Positions 7,007-14,152 of a stretch of DNA of 18,684 bases are shown here, in pieces (the stretch's first letter is position 1; each line of letters opens with the position of its first letter). Source of the stretch: CAZHJA01 sp964532865 (lineage in GTDB: Bacteria; Patescibacteriota; Microgenomatia; UBA1406; GWC2-37-13); assembly GCA_964532865.1 (NCBI GenBank), contig CAZHJA010000011.1, positions 1-18,684 of the forward strand, read 5' to 3'. Under the pieces are notes generated by a model. It did no database searches. It was not told where the DNA came from and was given only the letters and a program-made list of their open reading frames with translations. The translations under genes were made by a program, and so were the position numbers.

Positions 7007-7078
7007 TGTCAACAACAGGATTCGAACCTGTGACCTATCGCTTATGAAACGATTGCTCTACCACTGAGCTATGCTGAC
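7007..7078 (-). tRNA. tRNA with CAT anticodon (elongator Met, or Ile2 if the C is lysidine-modified)
   Basis: A complete 72-nt cloverleaf reads on the minus strand. The 7-bp acceptor stem is GTCAGCA/TGTTGAC with one G-T pair. The D arm is GCTC-AGTGGTA-GAGC. The anticodon arm is ATCGT-TTCATAA-GCGAT. A 5-nt variable loop precedes the T arm ACAGG-TTCGAAT-CCTGT, and the discriminator is A. The CCA end is not encoded. It is not the initiator: position 1 is a paired G and the anticodon stem lacks the three G:C pairs of fMet tRNA. Elongator Met and Ile2 (read by TilS) cannot be separated safely by eye; Met is my first choice. The epimerase ORF begins 8 nt downstream. Confidence 0.9.
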
Positions 7079-7177
7079 TTAATATTTGTATTATTTAATA
7101 AATTAAATTGTTAAATATATATTTTATCTATTAAATAATTAAAAAAATATACATTATTCAATTTTATCTTTTTTTAT

Positions 7178-7188
7178 TATAATATAAT
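7178..7188 (+). promoter_or_regulatory. Overlapping -10 boxes for the glycan operon
   Basis: Two overlapping perfect TATAAT hexamers (7178-7183 and 7183-7188) sit immediately before the ATG at 7191. With the first, transcription would begin at about the start codon. No clear -35 and no Shine-Dalgarno are visible. The rest of the 7079-7190 spacer is nearly pure A/T and must also contain the divergent tRNA promoter. Confidence 0.45.
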
Positions 7189-7190
7189 CT

Positions 7191-8117
7191 ATGCAATCAA
7201 GCAATAATAAACCAGAATTATGTATTATTATCATTTCATATAATACAAAGCAAATAACTGAAAACTGCATAAATTCAATTTATAAATCATTTTATTTAAG
7301 CTTGCAAAAAAAAGAGCAAATTCCAAGGTTTGAAATTATTGTTATAGATAATGCCTCAACTGATGGATCAAAAGAAATGCTTAAAAACCTTGAAAAAAAG
7401 CACAATAATTTAAAAGTGATTGAAAATAATAAAAACCAAGGATTTGCAAAAACAAATAATTATGCATCTAAAATGACAAAATCAAAGTATTTATTATTTC
7501 TTAATTCAGATATTATTGTTATAGATGACGCTATTGTTAAATTGTTCAGATTTTTTACACAAAATGAAAATCTGTTCAACTTTTTAGGTGGAAAATTATT
7601 GAACAAAGACAATACTTCTCAAGCTTCCTGCGGTAAATTCTATACCCTTCCAATTATATTTGCTTCTCTTTTTCTAAAAGGTGACTATTTGAATCTTACA
7701 CGATATTCTCCAAAAAAGACCAAGGAAGTAGACTGGATATCAGGTGCTTGTATTCTTACAAAGAAAGAATATTTTGATAAAGTTGGAAAATTTGATGAAA
7801 ATATATTTATGTATATGGATGAAATAGATTTGCTTTACAGAGCTAAAAAAAAGAATTACAAGATATTTTTCTATCCTGATTCAAAATTTATTCATTTAGG
7901 ATCTGCTTCAAGCAAAGAAAAAACATATCCAATATTACAGGTATATAAAGGGTTTATTTACTTTTATAAAAAGCATTATTCTTCTTTTGAATTATTTTTG
8001 TTAAAAGTTATGTTAAAATTAAAGGCACTGATTGCAATTCTTATTGGTAAAATAATTAATAATAAGTACCTCGTAGAAACATATGAACAAGCTTATAACC
8101 TTACTAAAAAAACTTGA
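7191..8117 (+). CDS. Glycosyltransferase family 2, rhamnosyltransferase-like
   Basis: The 308-residue protein has a GT-A fold typical of WbbL/RfbF-like enzymes that add a sugar to a growing lipid-linked glycan. Motifs in order: IIIISYNTK (12-20), VIDNASTDGS (51-60) with nucleotide-binding Asp53, NQGFAKTNN (82-90), the metal-binding FLNSD (103-107), and WISGACILTKKEYFDKVGKFDE (182-203). MYMDEIDLLYR (207-217) carries the catalytic acidic group. A hydrophobic C-terminal stretch (about 266-288) may associate with the membrane. It opens the polysaccharide operon, and its end overlaps the next gene by 35 bp. The exact sugar cannot be told from sequence; the nearby RmlC-like gene hints at rhamnose or a related deoxysugar. 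Confidence 0.88.
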   Translation: MQSSNNKPELCIIIISYNTKQITENCINSIYKSFYLSLQKKEQIPRFEIIVIDNASTDGSKEMLKNLEKKHNNLKVIENNKNQGFAKTNNYASKMTKSKYLLFLNSDIIVIDDAIVKLFRFFTQNENLFNFLGGKLLNKDNTSQASCGKFYTLPIIFASLFLKGDYLNLTRYSPKKTKEVDWISGACILTKKEYFDKVGKFDENIFMYMDEIDLLYRAKKKNYKIFFYPDSKFIHLGSASSKEKTYPILQVYKGFIYFYKKHYSSFELFLLKVMLKLKALIAILIGKIINNKYLVETYEQAYNLTKKT

Positions 8118-9385
8118 CGATAATTTAATTAAAATTCTCTTTATTGGCTTTATTTTTATTGCTCCGCTTTATCCCAAGCTTCCAATCAGAATGATTAACT
8201 ACACATACATTGCCATAAGATTTGAGGATTTATATATTGTAATACTTGGCATTGTATTTTTGATACAGCTTGTAAGAAAAAAGGTAACATTAAATAAGCA
8301 TTTTTTTATTCTTTTTATACTTTTTTGGGTCGCTTGTTTTCTGTCATTTCTTTGGGGAGCATATATTCAAAAAACAGTAATATATCCTCATTTAGGATTT
8401 TTGCATGCATTGCGAAGAATTGAGTATATGAGTGTATTTTTTGTAGGTTTAAGTTTAATAAAATCAAAGAGTGATTTTTTCTTTTATCTTAAAATAATTT
8501 TTGCAGTATTGTTTATAGTTCTTGTATATGGAGTTGGACAAAAATTCTTAGGATGGCCTGCAGTACAAACAATGAATCCAGAATATGCAAAGGGGTATTT
8601 ATTAATTCTTACTCCTGAAGCAAGAGTATCATCTACATTTGCAGGACATTATGATCTTGCAGCATACTTGATATTTCTTATGCCAATTCTACTTGGATTT
8701 TATTTTTTCAAAAAACAGCTTGTATATTTTCTTCTTTTTATATTTTCAATATTTATGCTTGTTTTAACATCGTCACGAGTTTCATATGGTGCTTATATTG
8801 TGTCAATATTTGCATTTCTACTGTTTTTCCGAAAGTTCAAATATACTGCAGTAATTCTTATAATAACAGCTTTATTTACTTTTTCATCAGACAATCTTAC
8901 ATCAAGAATAAGCAGAACATTTCAAATTAAACAATTATATGTAAATCAACAGACTGGACAAGTTGTAGTTCCTCAAAAAATTACANNNNNNNNNNNNNNN
9001 NNNNNNNNNNNNNNNNNNNNNNNNNNNNNNNNNNNNNNNNNNNNNNNNNNNNNNNNNNNNNNNNNNNNNNNNNNNNNNNNNNNNNTCTTCAATTACTGAA
9101 GCTACAGATAATGATTATTTGCGATGGTTAGGAGAATTTGGACTACTTGGAACTTTGCTTTTCTTGTTAATTCTTTACAGTATCTTAAAAACTGTATTTA
9201 AATATGCAAAAACACAACAAGATAATAAAAAGATTCTTTATTTTGGCTTTATATTTGGATTATTTGCACTTCTAATAAATGCAACATATATAGATGTATT
9301 TGAAGCTTCAAAAGTAGCATTTCAATTTTGGATTACATCAGGAATATTTATTGGCTTAGTGTTGATTAAGGATAATAACGCGTAA
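8083..9385 (+). CDS. O-antigen ligase / polymerase-like (Wzy/WaaL) membrane protein, interrupted by an assembly gap
   Basis: Multiple hydrophobic helices and the family hallmarks are visible: ARVSSTFAGHYDLAAYLIFLMP around residues 185-206, and SSRVSYGAY shortly after. After the gap comes ATDNDYLRWLGEFGLLG (from about 9101), the classic conserved segment near the end of this family. These proteins polymerise or transfer lipid-linked glycans on the outer face of the membrane. The part before the N run (301 codons) and the part after it (about 100 codons from 9086) are in different frames only because 100 Ns is an arbitrary length; a real gap divisible by three restores one frame. I therefore annotate one gene, not two. 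The missing piece lies in the large external loop region. The start at 8083 overlaps the GT2 gene by 35 bp with no Shine-Dalgarno. Confidence 0.82.
8986..9085. other. Assembly gap (100 N) inside the O-antigen ligase-like gene
   Basis: Exactly 100 Ns, the conventional placeholder for a scaffold gap of unknown length. The upstream sequence ends on a codon boundary and the downstream sequence resumes on one, so the true length should be a multiple of three if the gene is intact. Confidence 0.97.
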
Positions 9386-9407
9386 TTTATATTTATCATA
9401 TTTATTT

Positions 9408-10721
9408 ATGAAAAAAAATAATTTTATAAAAAGAGATTTATTAATACTTTTTTTTATCCTGATAATAGCATTGTCTTTCAGGGTATATAAAATAAGTAGT
9501 CCCCTTGCAGATCTTCATTCATGGAGGCAGGTTGATACAGCTTCTGTTGCTCGTAATTTTATAAGAGACGGTTTTAATCTCGCCTTTCCTAAATACGATG
9601 ATCTTTCAAATATTCAAACGGGATTAGAAAATCCTAAAGGGTATAGGTTTGTTGAGTTTCCTATTTATAATGCTATGTTTGCACTCACATATAACCTTAT
9701 TCCAAGCACTCCATTGGAAATTCATGGAAGATTAGTCAGTATATTTTTTTCGCTTATTATTATTGCAGTACTATATTACATAGTTTTTAAAGAACAAGGA
9801 AGAATTGCTGCAGTTATTGCTTCTTCAATATATGCAATATTTCCTTTTTTTGTATTTTTCTCAAGAGTAATATTGCCTGAAACAACTGCTCTTGGATTTG
9901 TATTTATATCAATATTCTTTCTTTATTTATGGAAAGATAGTAAGAATATAAAAAAATGGCTTTTCTTCTCTCTTTCATTAATTTTCTTTTCTATATCAAT
10001 TCTTGTTAAACCTTTTGCAATATTTTATGGTACTGCTTTATTATCCCTTTTTCTTATGCGTTATAACTTAACAATAATAAAAAAAGTTGATTTTTACATT
10101 TATTTTATTCTTTCAATTATTCCTTTTATTCTTTGGAGAATGCATATGTCACAGTTTCCTGAAGGAATACCTGCAAGTGAATGGCTTATTACAACTGTTA
10201 ATACATCTGAAGGCTTAAAAAATATATTATTTAGGCCTGCATTTTTCAGATGGATATTTTTTGAAAGAATAAACAATCTTATCTTAGGAGGTTTTTTAAC
10301 TGGTTTTTTTATAATTGGATTAATAAAAAAAAGAACAAGTATTTTTCTTTATTCAATAGGACTTTCTGCTTTGCTTTTTCTTTTTGTTTTCCAAGGCGGA
10401 AATGTACAGCATGAGTATTATCAAACATTAATNNNNNNNNNNNNNNNNNNNNNNNNNNNNNNNNNNNNNNNNNNNNNNNNNNNNNNNNNNNNNNNNNNNN
10501 NNNNNNNNNNNNNNNNNNNNNNNNNNNNNNNNATGGGAGATACTACATTTCTTTATCTTATTGATAGAAAAGGAGCTCCAGCTGTCTTTAAAAGCCTAGA
10601 TGAACTTAAAAAAGATGGATATAGTTATTTTGTAACAATGAATAAACAAGTTATTGATGAAAACAAAGAAGTTTATGAAATTGTTTTTGAAAACGATAAA
10701 TTTGCTCTCTTTAAACTATGA
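9408..10721 (+). CDS. Membrane glycosyltransferase, PMT/ArnT-like (GT39/GT83 type), with an assembly gap
   Basis: This multi-helix protein uses polyprenyl-phosphate sugars as donors outside the membrane. The first external loop has the typical acidic start LADLHSWRQVDTASVARNF (33-51), with candidate catalytic Asp35, the WRQ motif and Asp43. EFPIYNAMFA (83-92) and HGRLVS (106-111) follow, then VILPETTALGF (154-164). Many hydrophobic helices continue to the gap, which follows HEYYQTL, another conserved family segment. The last 63 residues after the gap are soluble (GDTTFLYLIDRKGAPAVF onward) and keep the same frame. Only 342 + 63 codons are visible, so some helices are missing. It starts 22 bp after the ligase-like gene, and its stop overlaps the next start (ATGA). 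The sugar and acceptor are unknown. Confidence 0.82.
   Translation: MKKNNFIKRDLLILFFILIIALSFRVYKISSPLADLHSWRQVDTASVARNFIRDGFNLAFPKYDDLSNIQTGLENPKGYRFVEFPIYNAMFALTYNLIPSTPLEIHGRLVSIFFSLIIIAVLYYIVFKEQGRIAAVIASSIYAIFPFFVFFSRVILPETTALGFVFISIFFLYLWKDSKNIKKWLFFSLSLIFFSISILVKPFAIFYGTALLSLFLMRYNLTIIKKVDFYIYFILSIIPFILWRMHMSQFPEGIPASEWLITTVNTSEGLKNILFRPAFFRWIFFERINNLILGGFLTGFFIIGLIKKRTSIFLYSIGLSALLFLFVFQGGNVQHEYYQTLXXXXXXXXXXXXXXXXXXXXXXXXXXXXXXXXXXMGDTTFLYLIDRKGAPAVFKSLDELKKDGYSYFVTMNKQVIDENKEVYEIVFENDKFALFKL
10433..10532. other. Assembly gap (100 N) inside the PMT/ArnT-like gene
   Basis: A second run of exactly 100 Ns. Two bases of a codon precede it and a whole codon follows, so an intact gene needs a true gap length of 3n+1. 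Confidence 0.97.
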
Positions 10722-11926
10722 AAATATTAATGCTTACGCCTTATGTTCCATATCCTCCATCTTCAGGAGGGCAAATAAGAACATATAATCTATTAAAATA
10801 CTTAAGTAAAACAAATGAAATTACTCTTGTAGTTTTATATAAAAATGAAAATGAAAAAAAATATTACAAGCCTTTGGAAAAATACTGCAAAAATATTTAT
10901 TTATGCAAAAGAGCAGAAAAACCATGGCAAATAAACAATATTTTTAAAACTCTTTTTTCATTTAATCCCTTTCTTATTATTAGAAATTATTCAGAGCAGG
11001 CAAAAAAAATAGTTACAAAGCTTTTAAAAACAGAAGAGTTTGATGTTATACACGCTGAAACTTTTTATATCATGCCTCATATTCCAAAAACTAATATTCC
11101 AGTTCTTCTTGTAGAGCAGACTATTGAATACAAGGTTTACAAACACTATATCTTATCCTTTCCAAAAATTGTTCAGCTTTTATTTTATCTTGACATTGTC
11201 AAGCTTAAATACTGGGAAAGATACTATTGGAGAAAGGCTAATCTTGTAGCTACAGTATCAGGTGCTGATGAGAAAATTATTAAAAATCATGAACCAGACA
11301 TCAATACCTGTATTGTTCCAAATGGTGCAGGAGATGAAATGATTGCAGAAACTCTAAAAGTAAAAGATTTAAAAAAACCTATTGTATTTTTTCAAGGCAA
11401 TTTCTATTGGCTTCAGAATGTAGAGGCTGCCAAATATTTAATTTCAAAGATATATCCTAAGCTTATTAAAACACTCCCAAATATCCGGATTATTATTTCC
11501 GGTCAAAATGCAAAAAAAATTGAAAAATACAATAAAAAAGGGCTTGAAATTATTAATATTTCTCCTGATGATATTAATACTGTTAAAAAATACTTTCTAG
11601 AGTCTAGCCTTTTTATAGCGCCGATATTTGGCCCAGGAGGAACAAGACTTAAAATACTTGCGGCAATGGCTTCGGGAACTCCTGTAATATCAACAAAAGT
11701 AGGGACAGAAGGACTTGATGTTGAAGATAATAAAAATGTACTAATTGCAAATAATTCTAACGAGTTTGTAGAAAAAATCAAAAATATATTGAATAATAAA
11801 AAGAGATATGAAGAGATAAGGAAAAACGCATATGATCTTGTAAGAAAAAAGTATAACTGGGTTTCTATTGCCCAAACATTAGAAATTGTATATGAAAAAA
11901 TAAAAAAGAATGAAAATAGGAATTGA
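10718..11926 (+). CDS. Glycosyltransferase family 4 (GT-B fold), divergent catalytic motif
   Basis: The 402-residue cytoplasmic protein has the GT-B layout. The N-terminal acceptor domain starts MKILMLTPYVPYPPSSGGQIRT with the glycine loop at 15-18. The C-terminal nucleotide-sugar domain starts near PIVFFQGNFYWLQNVEA (221-237) and ends in GPGGTRLKILAAMASGTPVIST (305-326). That last motif normally reads GGTRLKILEAMA, with the Glu binding the donor ribose; here it is Ala315. The first Glu of the E-x7-E pair is also absent, as is usual in the GGTR subgroup. The protein may use the donor differently or be less active, but the fold is clear. The start overlaps the PMT gene stop by 4 bp and the end overlaps the next gene by 17 bp, pointing to translational coupling. 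Confidence 0.85.
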   Translation: MKILMLTPYVPYPPSSGGQIRTYNLLKYLSKTNEITLVVLYKNENEKKYYKPLEKYCKNIYLCKRAEKPWQINNIFKTLFSFNPFLIIRNYSEQAKKIVTKLLKTEEFDVIHAETFYIMPHIPKTNIPVLLVEQTIEYKVYKHYILSFPKIVQLLFYLDIVKLKYWERYYWRKANLVATVSGADEKIIKNHEPDINTCIVPNGAGDEMIAETLKVKDLKKPIVFFQGNFYWLQNVEAAKYLISKIYPKLIKTLPNIRIIISGQNAKKIEKYNKKGLEIINISPDDINTVKKYFLESSLFIAPIFGPGGTRLKILAAMASGTPVISTKVGTEGLDVEDNKNVLIANNSNEFVEKIKNILNNKKRYEEIRKNAYDLVRKKYNWVSIAQTLEIVYEKIKKNENRN

Positions 11927-13001
11927 CATATCACAAACAGCATACATTGGAACAGGTGTTGCAAGATACACAAATGGCCTTATAAACGCAGTACTTGAAT
12001 ATGATAAAGAAAATAAATGGGTATTCTTTTTTTCTTCTCTTAGAAATAGTGTTGATAAAGATTTAAAAAGAAAAATTGAAAAAAAAGGACACAGGCTTGT
12101 TTTAACAAAACTTCCTCCTACTTTATTATCTTTTTTGTGGAATGATTTACATCTATTTAAAATTGAACATTTTACAGGCAATTTAGACTGGTTTATCACC
12201 TCAGACTGGGTAGAACCACCTAGCAATATGAAAAAGGCTACAATAGTCCATGATTTGGTTTTTTTAATATATCCTGAAACTGTTGACAAGAAAATACTAA
12301 ATACTCAAAAAAAAAGACTTTATTGGGTTAAAAAAGAGTCAAATATAATTTTTTGTGTATCAAATACAACAAAACAAGATTTTATCAATCTTTTCAATAT
12401 TGACGAAAAAATGCTGACTGCCATATATTCAGGTGTTAATATATTGACACCAAGTAAAAAACAAATAGAAGAAACCTTAATAAAATATAATATTAAAAAA
12501 CCATTTATTTTGTCTGTTGGCAAAATTGAACCAAGAAAAAATATTAAAAAGCTAATTCAAGCATATAATCTGCTTGGGAATAAAGATATTGATCTTTTAA
12601 TTGCAGGTCCTTCTGGATGGGGCAAAGAAGTAGATATTAAAAACAGTAATATTAAAATACTAGGGTTTATCTCTGATATTGAGCTGTTTTCGCTTTATTC
12701 ATCCTGTCTTTTTTTTATTTACCCTTCAATTTATGAAGGATTTGGCTATCCTGTTCTTGAAGCTATGAAAATAGGAACTGCCGTTGCAACATCAAATACA
12801 TCTGCATTAAGTGAGATTGGAAAAGATTCAGCTTACCTTTTTAATCCAAAAAGCATAGAAGATATTAAAAATGCTCTTTGTGTTATGATAAAAGACAAAG
12901 CTTTAAGAGACAGATTAAAAAGAAAAGGATTTGAAAAAAGTAAAATATTTACATGGAAGAATTGCTATGAAAATATGATAAGAAGGCTAAAAAGTATTTA
13001 A
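11910..13001 (+). CDS. Glycosyltransferase family 4 (mannosyl/rhamnosyltransferase-like)
   Basis: This 363-residue GT-B enzyme starts MKIGIDISQTAYIGTGVARYT, with the acceptor-domain glycine loop. It carries the central HD pair in TIVHDLVF (111-118), VGKIEPRKNI (203-212) with donor phosphate-binding Arg209 and Lys210, and the complete E-x7-E motif in YEGFGYPVLEAM (Glu276 and Glu284). All key residues of a working retaining GT4 are present. It transfers a sugar from a nucleotide donor to a lipid-linked oligosaccharide; which sugar is not readable. It resembles the next GT4 protein in motif order and N-terminal sequence, so the two are probably related by an old duplication. The start lies inside the previous gene (17-bp overlap) with a weak purine-rich stretch upstream. 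Confidence 0.9.
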   Translation: MKIGIDISQTAYIGTGVARYTNGLINAVLEYDKENKWVFFFSSLRNSVDKDLKRKIEKKGHRLVLTKLPPTLLSFLWNDLHLFKIEHFTGNLDWFITSDWVEPPSNMKKATIVHDLVFLIYPETVDKKILNTQKKRLYWVKKESNIIFCVSNTTKQDFINLFNIDEKMLTAIYSGVNILTPSKKQIEETLIKYNIKKPFILSVGKIEPRKNIKKLIQAYNLLGNKDIDLLIAGPSGWGKEVDIKNSNIKILGFISDIELFSLYSSCLFFIYPSIYEGFGYPVLEAMKIGTAVATSNTSALSEIGKDSAYLFNPKSIEDIKNALCVMIKDKALRDRLKRKGFEKSKIFTWKNCYENMIRRLKSI

Positions 13002-13024
13002 TTTATAAATACTCATAAATACTT
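12992..13024 (+). repeat. Direct repeat with two alternative hairpins just before a GT4 start codon
   Basis: ATAAATACT occurs twice (13005-13013 and 13015-13023). The segment AAGTATTTA (12992-13000), at the end of the preceding gene, can pair with either copy: 8 bp with the first and 9 bp with the second. The second hairpin ends 3 nt before the ATG at 13028. The two structures exclude each other. The pairing is A/T only except for one G:C, so stability would be low. Confidence 0.35.
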
Positions 13025-13027
13025 AAT

Positions 13028-14152
13028 ATGAAAATTGCTATTGACGGAAATGAGGCAAATGTAAAAGAAAGAGTTGGTGTATCTGTTTATACATTTCAGC
13101 TTCTTTTGTATTTTAAAAAAATTTCTTCTAAAGATACTGAATTTATTATATTTTTGAAAAATAAGCCACTTAAAAGTCTTCCCTTTGAAAATGAATATTT
13201 TAAATATGAAGTTGTTCCAGGTTCAATTCTATGGTCACAAACTTCACTTCCATTTAGACTTTATCAAAAGAAGTTTTTAAAGAAAAAAATAGATGTTTTC
13301 TTTTCTCCAGCTCACTATTCTCCAAGACTATCCCCTTTTAATACTATTGTAACAATTCATGATCTTTCATATTATTATTATCCAAATGAGTTTTTAAAAA
13401 AAGATTTATACAAGCTGAAAAATTGGACAAAATACAGTGTTAACAATGCAAAAAATATTATTGCAGTATCAAAAACAACAAAAAAGGATATTATTAAATT
13501 CTACAATATCCAAGAAAATAAAATAAGCGTGATATATAACGGCTATGAGAAAAAAATAAAACATAATATTAACAATAAAAAAGAACTCTTAAAGTCAAGA
13601 TTTAATATTAATAATCCATATATTTTACATGTAGGGACTCTTCAGCCAAGGAAAAATATAATTCTGTTAATAAAAGCATTTTCTGAGTTTAAAAAAACAC
13701 ATGGAGAGTATAAACTTGTTCTTGTTGGAAAAAAGGGCTGGATGTTTAAAGATATATTTAAACAAGTAAAAGATATGGGTTTACAAAATGATATTGTGTT
13801 TACAGGATATATACCCGACAGAGAACTTCAAATGCTTTATGAAAATGCTTTTTGTTTTGTTCTTCCTTCATTTTATGAAGGATTTGGCATACCTATTCTT
13901 GAAGCTATGAGTAATAATTGTCCTGTAATTAGCTCTTTTTCTTCAAGTCTGCCTGAAATAGGCGGAAACGCCTGTCTTTATTTTAATCCAAATGATAAAA
14001 ATGAGCTTGTTGAAAAGCTGAATATAATGGTTAAAAAACCAGAAACAAGAAAAGTCTTAATTAATAAAGGAAAAGAAAGAGTTAAAATGTTTTCTTGGGA
14101 AAAATGCAGTAAAGAAACATTAGAATTATTAAAACAAAGTGTATGGAAATAA
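13028..14152 (+). CDS. Glycosyltransferase family 4 (mannosyl/rhamnosyltransferase-like)
   Basis: This 374-residue GT-B enzyme starts MKIAIDGNEANVKERVGVSVYT. It contains FFSPAHYSPR (91-100), the central HD pair in TIHDLSYY (109-116), VGTLQPRKNI (202-211) with Arg208 and Lys209, and the complete E-x7-E motif in YEGFGIPILEAM (Glu284 and Glu292). These are the residues expected of an active retaining GT4 enzyme acting in the cytoplasm on a lipid-linked glycan. The organisation and several motifs parallel the upstream GT4 protein. A 26-bp spacer with a possible hairpin precedes it, the only real spacer between genes in the second half of this operon. Its end overlaps the FemAB-like gene by 10 bp. 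Donor and acceptor are unknown. Confidence 0.9.
   Translation: MKIAIDGNEANVKERVGVSVYTFQLLLYFKKISSKDTEFIIFLKNKPLKSLPFENEYFKYEVVPGSILWSQTSLPFRLYQKKFLKKKIDVFFSPAHYSPRLSPFNTIVTIHDLSYYYYPNEFLKKDLYKLKNWTKYSVNNAKNIIAVSKTTKKDIIKFYNIQENKISVIYNGYEKKIKHNINNKKELLKSRFNINNPYILHVGTLQPRKNIILLIKAFSEFKKTHGEYKLVLVGKKGWMFKDIFKQVKDMGLQNDIVFTGYIPDRELQMLYENAFCFVLPSFYEGFGIPILEAMSNNCPVISSFSSSLPEIGGNACLYFNPNDKNELVEKLNIMVKKPETRKVLINKGKERVKMFSWEKCSKETLELLKQSVWK

Noticed and set aside
7090..7139. Inverted repeat ATTATTTAATA / TATTAAATAAT with a 28-nt loop
   Set aside because: Arms are A/T only in a nearly pure A/T spacer, so an 11-bp match is expected by chance; no link to a function.
9119..9385. Separate small membrane protein starting with TTG
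   Set aside because: The frame is open upstream to the N gap and carries the conserved DNDYLRWLGEFG segment of O-antigen ligases before that TTG, so it is the C-terminal end of the interrupted gene.
10533..10721. Separate 62-codon gene beginning with ATG right after the second gap
   Set aside because: It is in the same frame as the PMT-like gene and resembles the soluble C-terminal tail of that family; the ATG at the gap edge is coincidental.
11503..12289. Two minus-strand ORFs (156 and 136 codons)
   Set aside because: Both are antisense to GT4 genes whose motifs are clear; their hydrophobic translations are the usual shadow of AT-rich coding sequence.
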